Positions 22,600 through 34,588 of a DNA stretch of 64,000 nt are shown in pieces. The stretch covers positions 1-64,000 of the forward strand of contig JADFUC010001385.1 in NCBI GenBank assembly GCA_019722365.1, given 5' to 3'. Below the pieces are notes generated by a model that ran no database searches, had not been told where the DNA came from, and saw only the letters and a list, made by a program, of their open reading frames with translations. Positions within the stretch are counted from its first letter, which is position 1. Every line of letters starts with the position of its first letter. Source of the DNA: Lithospermum erythrorhizon. Its lineage: Eukaryota > Streptophyta > Magnoliopsida > Boraginales > Boraginaceae. The translations under genes and the position numbers were made by a program.

Positions 22600-23302
22600 T
22601 GTTGACATTAGAAGGAGCACTTGTCTGACAGTTAGCATTAGTAGTAGAGGCATGCGGTGTCACCTGTCAAGCTTATCCTTCAAGCGGTTTTTCTTCCTCG
22701 GTTCATATGGTGATCCCAACTCTTGAAAGAAGCGTGTCTCTTCTTATGCTTGAGATGATTTACGTATTCCTCGAGGATGAAATTTCTCAACTGCTTGAGA
22801 AAAATATCATCTAACTTCATCACCTCATTAGTAACTGTCGGTGCCTGGGGTTCTCGAAGACATGAACCTGGCCCATAATCGATTTACTTGTCTACCGTCT
22901 TGAAACCCGACCGTTTCCTGACATATTTCTTCTTACCGACATCATCGGCCAGGTATCTTTTTACAGGAGGCTACTTTAGATAACCTTAGTAGATTTATGT
23001 ATCATGAATAGATCGAATAGAATATCAACCATATAATTCTGAATATGATATCTAGTAGTTTTGTTGTCCTTCTCATATTTGACAATATCATCCTCATTCT
23101 TTTTAACTGAAGCAATAATCGGAGGAGTTTCTTCTAGAGAGCCCACAACGAGTGGGAGAGGTGGATCATTAAATAATACATAATCAATTTCTATTTGCTC
23201 GAAAAATATTAGAACCTTCTGCGACCACCTCTTATAATTATTACCATCTAAAGGCTCTAACTTAGACAAATCTGGACGCGAACTACTACCACTAGATGAC
23301 AT
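22600..23302 (-). pseudogene. Copia gag remnant (intronic element)
   Basis: The frame begins MSSSGSSSRPDLSKLEPLDG, then NNYKRWSQKVLIFFEQIEID, the usual copia gag N-terminus with its (F/N)YxxW motif. I take the start at 23302 rather than 23317 because family members begin directly before the Ser-rich run. The frame breaks at about 22976 and the rest of gag to the zinc knuckle is scrambled. Confidence 0.8.
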
Positions 23303-23702
23303 TGTTATCACTAACAATAAATTTTGAGGACGGTGTTATTGAGATACACTGTATGAGTTACCTAAGTGAGTGTGATGGTGTGTCCGTTATATATGAAAGG
23401 CTTGAGGAAGTCTTCTTAGAGCGCTCATTAGACCTGAGGTAAGGTGTATATTATCTCTAAATCCATGGCCTTATATAGGTTTGTATATTATCTCTAAACT
23501 TGCATATTTTTTAAGGTAAGGTGTTGTAGGGGTCTCAACTGAAGTTCATTAAGTTCTAGAGAAATTCACTTATTGAAATTAAGTTGTTGCCTCACTTTAG
23601 TACATGTTAATTCAAATCGAAAGATATTGACACTTAAGTGTTCAAACCTTCCTTTACCCGAAAATTTTTCTTCTTTGTCTTTCTTCGCCTTTTCTGGGAG
23701 AT

Positions 23703-24406
23703 TGTTAGAACTAAAGGCTTTGAAAGCCATTTTTCTTTTTGCCCATATGCCACATCGGTAGGATGGGTAAGGAGTGCTTGGTTTATAAACCAACTCCTCG
23801 TTCATAGTTGATTGACTCGAGGTTATGGTATTAACTCTGACTCACATTAGATAGATCCGTCAGTCTCGACTTCGGCCGGGCCGGGAGTCGAGGTTGGAGT
23901 TCAGGTGGGCTTTGAGGTGTGACTAGTCAACCTTTTCTTTGCAGTTTTAATTAATTTCTATTGAAGTCAAAGCAGTTCTTACTTGACTTTATTTGGATCG
24001 GACTCTACTCCCCACTTTTTTCGGCCTAGGCTGCTCTATCAGTAAGAGTTTTAACTCATTAAAACGACTCCATCCGGTTCTTCTTCGTGCTCAAATCTGA
24101 GAGCAAAAACCACAACGATAAAGCTCTCGGAAATAAAATCAAAGCGATCTGTTTATTTTTAAGGTAGAGAACCGTCTGAGTTCAAAGTTGTCGCCACAGT
24201 GGGCGTGTTGTGCGAGAACTTACATGTTAACCTTGGGGAGGAAACCAGCCGTACTATTTCCACCGGTGGTTTCGATAAATCTTTTAAGGTAGTGACGATG
24301 CTTATACTGACTCAACATTAAACCGATAAGTTTTTTAGTTCTATCTTATCATTTCTGTTTTTGTTTGGTCCTTATTGTTATAACTGTTTCGATTATTATT
24401 TCTACA
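23703..24406. repeat. Right LTR of intronic copia element
   Basis: It starts tgttagaactaaaggctttg and ends gattattatttctaca, followed by the target duplication CTGAG (24407-24411). It is 704 bp long. The palindrome ttggtttataaaccaa could serve as a TATA region on either strand, so it does not settle the element's polarity. Confidence 0.85.
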
Positions 24407-24720
24407 CTGAGATGTTTTAATTTTATTTAACAAAAAAAATTGCCCGTACTTTGAATCTATAATTCATAGATTTTAACTTTGCCTTGTATTGCTAAGTAAA
24501 GTTTTATTATACTAAACCCTCAAGGAAAACTTTTCAGAGTATAAATAAATCTATATCAAATAATTAAAGTTTGAATATCAATCTAGTTGTCTTCTACGTA
24601 TGTTAACATCTACAATATAACATAATCTTGCCTTGTGTCTTGGACTCGGACTTGGCCTTATCCTAGGACTTGACTTGATATTGTCCAAACGCTCACTTGG
24701 ATATGGTCGTGATCTAGACT

Positions 24721-25136
24721 TGGACTTGGCCTTGACTTGGGTATGGTTTTGGACTTGGATATAATCCTAGCCGGGGTGTATTAGAAATTTGATCTCGTGT
24801 GGTTAGACTGGACATGGAATTAATAGTCTCTCGAGTCGGGGTGCCTCAGTAGCTTGATCTAGTATGGCTGGGCTAAACATGTCTTAGACATGTTGGATAT
24901 GTGTCTAGTCAGGGTACCTTTAGTAGCTTGGACTTGGCCTTGACTTGGGTATGGTTTTGGACTTGGATATGATCCTAGCCGGGTTTCTTAGCAGCTTGAT
25001 CTCATGTGGTTAGACTGGACATAGACTTAATAGTCTCGAGTCGGGGTGCCTCAGTAGCTTGATCTAGTATGGCTGGGCTAAACTTGTCCTAGACATGTTG
25101 GATATGTTCTAGTCGAGTGCACTTTAGCGGCTTGAT
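24721..25136. repeat. Tandem repeat, 208-bp unit, two copies
   Basis: The unit begins tggacttggccttgacttgg at 24721 and again at 24929. Both copies carry 'ggacttggatat.atcctagccggg', 'tagtctc.gagtcggggtgcc' and 'gtatggctgggctaaac' in order. They differ at scattered positions. No coding function is seen; the 112-residue minus frame at 25124-25462 is derived from repeat sequence. Confidence 0.8.
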
Positions 25137-25246
25137 CGGTGGTTTCGTTGGACTAGTAGAGGGGCTTTGGCAACATAGTCTTGAACTTGGGTAGACTCCA
25201 TAGCTGATGAGCTATGGACATAGTCAATATCAGGGGGCGGGCTTTG

Positions 25247-26290
25247 TTGCGCAACTTTGTTCTTGATATTAGTTGGGCAGACAGAGGCTTTGGCAACGTG
25301 TTCTTGCTTGGTGATTATTCCATGGTCCTTAGCAGCGTACATTCGGAAGTGTTTGGGACGTCCTAGCTGATGAGCTATAGATCCTAGCTGATGAGCTAAA
25401 GACGTCCTAGTTGTATTACATGTAGAAGGGGATTCTATCTTTATTCTCGTCCGACTAATCAATTCTTCAAAAGATCTATCGGACTATGGAGTGCATAATT
25501 TTATCAATGAATATACGACTCTTTCTTCTATGTGGAATCGATTAACACCAACTCGTCTTTTTTCATAAAAATACTCGCCGTTCCTTTTAGGCATCTTCCT
25601 AGCCATTTGTACATAGATTAAGAAAAATTAAAAAAATAATCAAAAAGTACATTAAAAATATAAAATGACAATTAATTAAAACTATATTATTGATTGATTA
25701 ATAATTTAATAACAAAAGCATTGAAAATGTAGAGATTATAATTTTCTATGTTAGAAAGACAAGTAATTTGAAAAAAAATTGACTAAAAGACAAGTATAGG
25801 AACAGAGGAAGTAATATATATTCGTAGTCATTAATCATTTCATTTGATAAAGTATTCAAAACAAATGTAAATACTTTCACACTTTATAGCTCAACCTTGT
25901 TCTTGATATTGGATGGACAAAAAAGGGTTTTAGCGGCATATTCCATGTCTTAGAATTACTGCATAGGCCTTAGCAACTCAATCTGCAATGATTCTAGCAT
26001 GGCAGTTTTCCGTAGGAGCGGTGTGTGTTTTATTCACGAATGTCGAGGCAGCCTTGGCAACTCAACCTTGTTCTTGACATTGGCATGAAAAACATAGGCT
26101 TTAACAACGTATGTCTTGTCTTGACTTTAGTACAGGGCATAACGGCTTGTTAAATGTAGTATTTTTTGTAGCAACTACTCGTCGAGACTAGTTAGTGTGC
26201 CTCCTTTGAGTATCAAGGGATGGCCTTGGCATCTCAAACTTGTTCTTGTCTTGGCGGAATAGAGCTTTAATAACTCAACATGTCTAAAAA
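25247..26290. repeat. Dispersed ~173-bp repeat family in the intron
   Basis: A segment like 'caaccttgttcttgatattgg' plus '...aggctttggcaacgta' recurs at about 25249, 25890, 26062 and 26236. The last three are spaced 172-175 bp. The first two are separated by a MITE-containing stretch. The copies are strongly diverged. Confidence 0.6.
25574..25811. mobile_element. Stowaway-like MITE (238 bp)
   Basis: The termini ctcgccgttcc and, in reverse, cttcctctgttcc resemble the Stowaway consensus CTCCCTCCGTTCC. TA dinucleotides flank both ends (25572-25573 and 25812-25813), as expected of Tc1/mariner-type insertion. The interior is AT-rich and non-coding. A truncated relative lies near 26628-26760. Confidence 0.7.
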
Positions 26291-27123
26291 TTATGCGGGG
26301 ATTTGCTGGCAATATTTCTGTGTATCTGAATATTCGAATATTTAGTCGAATATTTAAATTTTCATCAAATTATGGAACTATCTAAATTTACGTTTGTGCG
26401 ATAATTGCGGCTATTTTGATGAATTCTTAACTTCAGGAATTCAAAGTTTCATCATATTGTGGATGATAACTTTGTAGGATTTCTCATGAAGAAATAATTG
26501 CTAGAAAACATTATCCTCAGGAGATTATAAGTTGTATTTTTTGAATTGGTTCAGGTATTGGTACTTATAGGCTACCTAAATAATTTATGATTAGTGGATC
26601 TGGAACTACTATTAAAATAATACTGCCTTCATTCATTTTTACTTGTCTTTCTAGTCAATTTGCACATAAATTAAGAAAAATAAAAAGTGGCCAAAAAGAA
26701 TATTAAAAATATAAAATGTCAATAAATTAAAAATATATAATTGGTTGTTTGATCATTTAATATCACATCATCATATGAGGTGTATAATTAGGGTTTAATT
26801 CGAGGCTAAAATAGATATACCCTAGTCGAAACGAGGCTATAATTAGGTTTTAATTTCAGGTGACTAAAATAGAGGGACCCCTTAATTTCTACGTGTCCAA
26901 TTTCAATGGGAGGACAAGTCACCCTAGTCGTTGCATGTCGTATTGAGATTAACCCTAAAGGCACTTGTAATTGTGAGATTGTTTCTTAATTAATTTAATT
27001 AATTGACCCTCATAATTTAATTAATTAAATTTCGGCATCTCTGATGTGTTGATTGGCTGGATGTGTACATGTTTCATTTAGTATGAAAAAAATAGTTTGG
27101 TAGACAGTTAGTAATACTAAAAG

Positions 27124-28014
27124 TCCCTCTGTTTTAATTTACTTAATTATGTAAAAATTACTTTGTTAAATGTTAAAGAGTTGAATAATATTACCAATAT
27201 ATCGAAAAAAGTATTTTATCAAAAAATATTTTACTGGATCATGAAGATACAAAATATTTTATGAAGAGACAAAAATGAAAAGATTAAGATAAAGTTGCAT
27301 TGAAATCACATATGATCAAGTAAAAAGGAAATTGTTATAATGGTGAGCCGAATTTTCTATAACGGATGATTTCTTGAATTCTAAGACAAGAAATTAAGTA
27401 AAGTATTGAAAATAAAGAGACAAATAACGTTATATCTCTAACAAAATGTTAGGATTAATCCACGGACATCGCCACGCATGCCAATTTCTACTATAATGGA
27501 GTAACATATTACAGACTTGAGCTAAACTTAGCTCTCAGATGAGAAAACTATGCACCCACAGACTATACTATCAGACTTGTGTATATCACAACACTCAAAT
27601 GAATAGAGAAACCAAAAGAATACAACTTAGCTTACACTATTCAGAAGAAAAAAATAACAACAAGCCTAATTTATTCAGAACCTAATTACTCTATTCTATT
27701 GCTAATACACACTCAGTTTTTTTAGGATTAAGGAGTTAGAACCAAGTGTAGGATATTTATAGGCCCAAAACTGCCTCAGAAAGCCTTCAGAACCGCCTCA
27801 CAAATCCCGCGCCGGGACTTGGCATCACCCAAAGAAGTCCCGAAGTTCTTCTGACCCAAAAACGTCAAACATCGGGACATGGGTCGGACTTGCATCGCCC
27901 GACCACAAGTCCCGATCAAACCCAAATAAGCGCTGACTTGATTCAAGTCACACTTTTCTAACATAAATAAAAAAATTTGTTACATGATCAAGTAATAAAT
28001 AGAAAAAGAGGGAG
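27124..28014. mobile_element. Stowaway-like MITE interrupted by a solo LTR
   Basis: The left end gtccctctgttttaattt and the reverse of the right end ctccctctttttctattt match over about 35 bp, including 'acttgatcatgtaa' versus 'acttaattatgtaa'. Without the solo LTR at 27447-27963 the element is about 374 bp. A TA follows the right end. Confidence 0.55.
27447..27963 (-). repeat. Solo LTR (copia-like), 517 bp
   Basis: It has TG...CA ends with an inverted core: tgttagg on the left and ttctaaca on the right. A good TATA box (cctataaatatcc) on the minus strand gives the orientation. A GC-rich part carries gggactt and aagtcccg motifs. No internal region or partner LTR is present. The 5-base flanks (caaaa, taaat) do not match, so the target duplication has decayed or the ends are off. 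Confidence 0.6.
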
Positions 28015-30600
28015 TATGTATTTTCATGCTTGCTTCTTGCGTTGAAAGGGACGATAATTGTTTGGGAATTTTCTCATGTCCGTGGCTTGCTTGTGTAATT
28101 ATTAGAATTATTAGTGGCAGCGAATCAAATTTATTTGTGTTGGTCTAAAATAATGTTTGACTCGGATTGATGATAGCGAAAAATAACGTATTATTAGACT
28201 AAATAAACATAATTGAACTATATACATCAATCACCATCCTAGTTTTGCATGCATTGACATATGAATGATCTTATCGAATCGGCATCAAGTACTTAAACGA
28301 TAATTAGATATACCCTGAACATTATTGAAAACGATTTGTCTTTGAGTTTTGACTTAATTTTTTGGAGGTTTTATTTTTTATCTTTTATTTATTATATATA
28401 TGATATATTTATTTATTTCAAGCAAGTTGTGTTGGTTTGTTTTGTAGTGTTTGGTGTGATTTCGGATTTTCATCTTAAGACGTGTTTGATTTGAGGGAGG
28501 AAAATGGACGTAAGCCTATATCAATTTTATTTCATTTTACTTTAATGGACTAGTGAAGTTCAAGATTAAAAATAAGTGAAAATGAAATTTTACTTTTTGA
28601 CATGTCCTATTTTCGATTTTCGTTCATTTTGACAGATAAGAATGGATTGAAGGAAATATTTAAAGAGATGTATACATTATTACTCCTTTTTCTCCCAAAA
28701 ATTCATGAGTTTGATTTTTAATTATCAATATTATTAATAAATTTTATTTAGAGTTTTAATTAATTTGTAGATATAATTTAATTTGAATCAAAATTATCAT
28801 GTCAATAGTAAAATATGTTATTAAAAATACTAACATTTAATAAGTTTATTACCAAATATAAAACACTCAAGTTTAATTTTTTTTAAATAAACTATAAAAA
28901 TTTAGGGCTGTACAATCTTTTGGAATGAAAAGTTATTAATATGATCAATGATAATAATTTAGTAAGAACCACACTTTCAGAGTGTATTTTGATAAGGTAT
29001 ACTCTTAATAGGGTGACTAGTATAATTAAACCAAACCAAAATCAAACAGAGAAAGGTCAACCTTGACAGCCAAATACACGTTAAATTGAGTTGGGCCAAT
29101 TGTGATTGGTTACTTTCTAGTACGATATAGTAATTTTTAAATTTTTATTTCAAATATATTGTTTAATATTGTATGTTATGAAAAATATATTAAAATATTA
29201 TTATTTAGCTTTACTTTAAGTCTTTACTAGTAATATTACAATTTTGATTCAAATCAAAATTGTACGAGTTAACTATTCCCTCAAATCTAAAATAATTGAC
29301 GTTTGACTTTTTTGAAATTGAACTTTGATGATGAATTATTAATTATTAATTATTTTAAAAATATAAAATTTATATAATTGGATTACATCTTTTAAAATAC
29401 TTTCATAATATTAATTTTTTAATTTATTTAATAATATAATTAAAGAGTAATTGAAAATTAAAGATTTATCTCGATATGTGAAAAAGTCAATTATTTTTGT
29501 TTGGAGGGAGCATGATATAAAAATTTGTTGGTTTTTATTATTGAAAAAGTAAATTGGAAGATATTAATTTTAAGGATTTTTATAACATATTCTTCTCGAT
29601 GCGGAAAACTTATTTGTTTTTTATAATACTTGTATACTCCGTAGTCCGTAGTACGTAATCACTCCGTTTTATTTTAATTACAATTCAAAAATATATATGA
29701 ATGTTTTATATCTATTGGTATTCATGCTAGTATATAGTGTTATGCTGCTAGTAAAAATATATACCCCGTAGTATTTTCTGAAGGTCAACAGCCCCAGATC
29801 GACATCTATGTTTCTCGAAGTATTTCGTCTAATCACTTATCTAAATGCTAATGTGAACATATATTAAGTTAGATCTTTAATTACTGCACCTAAGTTTAGA
29901 CTACCACTTTCACCAAGCTCATAAATGACAAGCCTGGCCGGTGTGAACTTTAAGCACTGAAATTAGGTTAAGATTATTACAATCATTTCCAACCTCTTCT
30001 TCTACAATGAGATTCGAATCCTTACCTGAAAGATGAGGAGTGATAACTCAACTGCTGGATCATTCAATGATCATACCTTGTTGACTATTACTACGAAAGA
30101 GCAAAGAAGATAGTAGTTAGTTAGTTGGAGTGTTAGTTTTGACAATTATAGATAGAGGCATGAGATTGTGATACGTGTTCCCTGTGGGATGTTGTATATA
30201 ACAGAACACAAATATGATTGTAACTAACTTTCCAATTAATTCAATCTCTAGAATATACAATGAATTTGGACCGTAAATCCTAAACTTTGTAGGCCTTTCT
30301 ATTGAAAATGTATCCTATGAACACACATGCAGGGAAAGGATCTAGCATCAAATTTATATAGTCTAGGCTTTGGAGTTTTAACAAAACATAAACAGCCAAA
30401 ATCTTTTAAATAATTATAAACACAAACCTATTGACATCATTTTGCCTACTCTGTCACAGCACCTGGTGCAATAGCAAGCACCAGTTTAACTTGGGAGAAG
30501 GTGATTTAGCAGGTATGTATAATTTTGTTGTCGAATTGATAACTTTTTTTTGGAATAATTATCATAAAGAAAAAAAAGTATCGGTAATTTCTTCATACTT
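28015..30600. other. AT-rich intron spacer
   Basis: No coding sequence is recognised apart from the MITE at 29276-29511. A direct tact/ccgtagtccgtagtacg stretch at about 29636-29658 looks like another MITE end. Confidence 0.5.
29276..29511. mobile_element. Stowaway-like MITE (236 bp)
   Basis: The left end ttccctcaaatctaaaataattgac pairs with the reverse of the right end gctccctccaaacaaaaataattgac. A TA precedes the left end; the right TA has changed. The interior is AT-rich. Confidence 0.6.
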
Positions 30601-31548
30601 ATTCTAGGTTCGAAGTATCATTTGTACAAATAAGAAGCCCCTTCATTACATGATTTCTTCTTTATATGGATAGATATGAATTTTCCGAGCCTATTTACTA
30701 TCCTGCCAAACACAAACCTCAGTCACAATTGACATTTTCTCTCCTGGTGTGTTGCATCCTATCCATTCTTCCCCAATGATTAATGGAGAATGTGTTTCTG
30801 ATCATGAACCTTCTCTTCATGATCATATCCATTCTCCTAGCAATACTGTTAATTCATCCGTCCTTTCTTCCTGATCATACTCCATGTAGTACTACTCCCT
30901 CCACAGTAGGTTTACCTAGAAGAACTACTAGAGTACCTCAGATTCCTGTAATTTTTAAAGATTACATCTATTATTTTAATGTCTCCGATCATGTTTTTTC
31001 GACTACTTTGCGTCATCTCATTGAACCTACTACATATGTGCATGCTGTTAAGGATCCTAGGTGGGTTGTTGCCATGGATAAAGAGCTTGTAGCTCTACAA
31101 GCCAATGGCACATGGGAGTATCAAACATTGCATGCAAGAAAGAAAGCCATATCTTGTAAGTGGGTGTACAAAAATTAGCCAAAATTCTGATGAATATGGA
31201 AGTATTAAGGATGGATTTAGTTGTCAAAGGGGTTTACACAAAAATAGGGAATTAATTATGATGAAACATTCTCACCGGTTGTGAAAATGGCAACAGTTAG
31301 ATGCGTTATGGGAGTGGCACACATAAATAAATGGATATTATTTCAGCTAGATGTGAACAATGTCTTCCTCCATGGTGATTTGATAGAGGAAGACTATATG
31401 AAACCACCTGAGGGAGTTCATGTTCCTCTAGGTACAGTTTTAGGCTCAGAAAGTTATTGTATGGCTTAAAACAAGCCTCAAGACTATTTGAATGTGGTTC
31501 TCAAGTTATTGTGGTTCTCAAAACTGAATCAAGCATTGCTGTGTCAAG
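30600..31548 (+). mobile_element. Copia pol fragment, RT N-terminal half
   Basis: The + strand frame at 30783-31178 contains RRTTRVPQIPVIFKDYI, EPTTYVHAVKDPRWVVAMDK and ELVALQANGTWE, ending in CKWVYK. This is the entry to the copia RT. After a shift the frame at 31281-31469 has [19 protein letters not shown]. The remainder of RT is absent: the fragment is cut at 31548 by the copia element that follows. A 17-bp tandem duplication (tgtggttctcaagttat) sits at about 31494-31523. Confidence 0.8.
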
Positions 31549-32226
31549 TGTTGAATAATTCCTATTTATATGTTGAACAATAACAACAGCAACAAGAAGA
31601 AGAATACAATGGATCTCTATTTGAATCTTCACAATACAACACTTGACTACAATCTTGAAGTACAACAAACAAACACTAGAATACAACAATGGTAGAACAC
31701 TAACTTCCTTGAATCGTTTTTAAGCGGAGCTTTCCATAAGCAATTATTTCGGTATAGGAATGCTCTTCGTGGATAAAATGAGGTTTTGAAAAGGTTAATT
31801 TTCTACTTGTATAAGTTGTAGAAATTTCTTGGGTATTATTGTGAGCAAGAAGAAGAACACTTTTCAGAAAAATTGTGTCGTGTTTTTCTCTTCTTTTCTT
31901 TCTATATAGGATCTCTTCACTAATGAGTTTCCAAAATCCTTTAGATGTTGGTTGTACAAGTGTCACACTTAGAATGCATTAAAACCTCAAGAAACATGCA
32001 TTAAGACACTTGTTTTCACACCAAAAATCACCAACCAATGGATACATTTAAAAATGAAACGTTTGGAAACTTCAATCTGCAGAAACCGCCACTTCGGGAC
32101 TTAGGTCGGGACTTGTACAAGTCCCGACATCGATCTCCCTCAATTCACAAAAGTCAGCATGATCGAGAGACTTGGAGTCGGGGACGTCGAACTCCGACCA
32201 AGTCCCATTGTCTCAAATATTTAGCA
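31549..32226 (-). repeat. 3' LTR of copia element
   Basis: Plus-strand ends are tgttgaataattcc and ctcaaatatttagca. It pairs with 36745-37377. The first ~500 bp are nearly identical to the partner, with a short extra stretch near 31682-31697. The GC-rich end (32090-32215) is much more diverged. Confidence 0.9.
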
Positions 32227-32237
32227 ATCCCCCTGTT
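32227..32237 (-). other. Polypurine tract of copia element
   Basis: The plus strand atccccctgtt is aacagggggat on the minus strand, directly upstream of the LTR start TGCTAAATATTTGAG. It confirms minus orientation. Confidence 0.75.
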
Positions 32238-32849
32238 GAGACTCATTTTACGCTAAACGAGTTTAGAAATACAAGAAGGTAGCTACTCACCTTGAACCTT
32301 CAATTGAGTGCAAACAACTCAGCCCGGCCCAGTTGGAAAGTATCCGCGAAGATTGAACTTCGAACCCGTAATTGCTAGGGCAGGAGTCATCGCGCCCCAA
32401 AACACATTTTCATACAAAACCTTTCTTCAACTCCCGGCACTATATACGGCCATATGTTGATTCATATTAAATGAGAGAACATTAAAGCTAAAACAAAATT
32501 TTCTCCTCATCGAGCGGCCAACTTCTATGTTAAATGTAGGTGAAGTTCGACTACACCCGGTTATTATAGGTAGAACTAAATATTGACTTCATTAGGCTAA
32601 AACTCAACCTTCTCACATAGCGTAAGCACCGGTATTTATCGGTCTACTCGTGTAAGCACATATGACTTATTGTTACCCATTGAATTTTGAGATTAGAGGT
32701 TATCCAACATCGAGAATTGGGTTTCCATCACAGGTGCTTATGGTGATATTTTCAGGCCCATTCCGGTAGCCGTTCTTTTTACCATTTCCATTGAAAGTGG
32801 TTTAGTAGGTGGACTGGCCAAGTTATCCCCAGTCTTAACATAGGTCATG

Positions 32850-33234
32850 GTCACCACTCTATTTCTGATCACTTCCCTAACATAAGTAGGTCTCATACTT
32901 ATATGTCTAGACTTTCCATTATATACCTCACTATACGCACGTCTTTATGTGACTGTTGTCATGAGAACAAGGATATAAGACCCATTGATTGTGGCCACAA
33001 CGCTATATCCATTAAGAGATCTCTTAGTCATTCGACTTCCTTGCCTGCTACTACCATGGATATCAATTCAGATTCCATTATTGAGTGTGTGCTATCCTTG
33101 TTTAGCCGTTGAAGCCCAACTTACAACACCTCCTCATAATGTAAACAACCACCCTGATGTGGCTTTACTGTCTACATTTTGTGTGAGCCAACTAGCATCA
33201 CAATACCTGTCAAGTACGGTTGGAAAACAATTTG
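32850..33234 (-). pseudogene. Copia RNase H remnant
   Basis: Read on the minus strand, 32900-33060 gives AGKEVEWLRDLLMDIALWPQ followed by a worn 'SLFCDSQ' region and IMESLDI, matching the copia series EAEWLRNLL.DI.LW...MP.(I/V)S.HCDSQ and YNGKSRHI. It follows the RT frame directly. Confidence 0.75.
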
Positions 33235-34368
33235 CTAAAGCAAACATTTGGCTTCCCAATGTTGAAGATCATATTTCCTCATGTCTTTCATATATCCGAT
33301 CACTCTTTTTATCGCTTCCCAATGTTCCACACCTGGTTTACTAGTGAATCTTGACAATTTGCATACAACAAAAGCAACATCAACTCTTGTGCAATGTGCT
33401 GTATACATTAAACTTTCAATGACACTTGCATGCATGGCGGGCCTTGATTCTCCTTTATTTTCTTTTAATTTCTTGGAATGATCATACGGAGTAAGTGCTT
33501 CTTTTATATCAAGATGTTTGAACTTATCAACCATCTTATCAATGTAATGAGTTTGACTTAGAGTAAACCCTTTGTCATGTCTCTTGACCTTGATTCCTAA
33601 GATAGCGTCTACTTCTCCCAGGTCTTTCATTTCGAAGATAGAAGATAGATACTTCTTAGTTTCAACTATGCCTTCCATAGAATTGCTAAAGATAAGCATA
33701 TCATCAACACAGAGGCATAAAATCATTTTATACTCATTACACGTCTTAGAGTAAACACACTTATCTGCACTTTTATCTTTGAACCCATTTGCTAGAATAA
33801 CATCATCAAACTTCTTGTACCATTGTTTAGGACCCTGCTTTAAACCATATAATGATTTAATCAATCTACACACCTTGTGTTCATTGACTGGAAGGATAAA
33901 ACCTTCAGGTTGCTCCATGTACACTCCTTCGGTCAAGTCACCATTCAAGAATGCTATTTTAACATCCATTTGATGCACATAGAAATTATAGATGGATGCT
34001 AAAGCAAAAAACGTTCTTATGGATGTAATCCTCGCTACTGGAGCATAGGTATCAAAATAATCTATGCCTTCTCTTTAGGTAAACTCTTTTGCAACTAGAC
34101 GTACCTTGAAGGATAGTATAGTTCCATCAACACTATACTTGATTCTAAACACCGACTTGCAACCAATTGGTTTAGAACCTTGAGGCAAGTCCACAATCTT
34201 CCAAGTACCATTAGACATGATGAAATTCATCTCATCATTTATAGCTTCTTTCCAGAAACCAGCATCTCTTGAAGCCATAGCTTCCTCATAGGTCTTGGGT
34301 ACCTCATGTTGCACATTAAGTGCATAGTAGAGTGTTTGAACCTTTATATCATTTCGATCTCCTTCCAC
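33235..34368 (-). pseudogene. Copia reverse transcriptase
   Basis: The first part (34368-34075) holds PKTYEEAMASRDAGFWKEAI and 'MSNGTWKIVDLP', the RT entry. The second (33978-33235, 247 codons) runs from MHQMDVKIAFLNGDLTEGVY through SLYGLKQGPKQWYKKFDDVI, the catalytic box CVDDML, FEMKDLGEVDAILGIKV and SLMYTAHCTRVDVAFVVCKL. The catalytic aspartates are intact; the preceding tyrosine is cysteine. A frameshift and stop between the two parts (near 33980-34080) make it non-functional as one protein. Confidence 0.9.
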
Positions 34369-34588
34369 TAATATAACCTCTTAGATGAAGTCAAGATCTA
34401 GGTGTTTTTCAACTCTAGCCCTTTGACTACGTCTAGGTTCAAAAGCTCCTTCCTTGAGCTCTCTTGTTCACGTTTACAGTTAAGTCATTTCGTTACGTGC
34501 AAGCAGCTGACATCGATAGGAACATGGTCATCTTTAAAGCTTTGTCCTCGAAAGAACTCTGACTTGTATGGATTCTATCTTGAAAGTT

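Larger units (their letters stand above)
18574..24406 (-). mobile_element. LTR retrotransposon (Ty1/copia) in transferase intron
   Basis: A 5.8-kb insertion bounded by LTRs (18574-19045 and 23703-24406) and the 5-bp duplication CTGAG. The coding region is on the minus strand in copia order: gag, zinc knuckle, protease, integrase, RT, RNase H. All frames are broken and the RT active site is mutated, so it is inactive. One conflict remains: a purine run (tctgggaga) just left of the right LTR looks like a + strand polypurine tract, whereas the genes read minus. Either that run is fortuitous, or a minus-strand copia is nested inside a + strand element. No initiator-Met primer site is seen next to either LTR. 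Confidence 0.85.

Noticed and set aside
25124..25462. 112-residue minus-strand frame
   Set aside because: It is made of tandem-repeat sequence and has no protein signature.
32985..33344. 119-residue + strand frame
   Set aside because: Antisense shadow of the copia RNase H and RT end.
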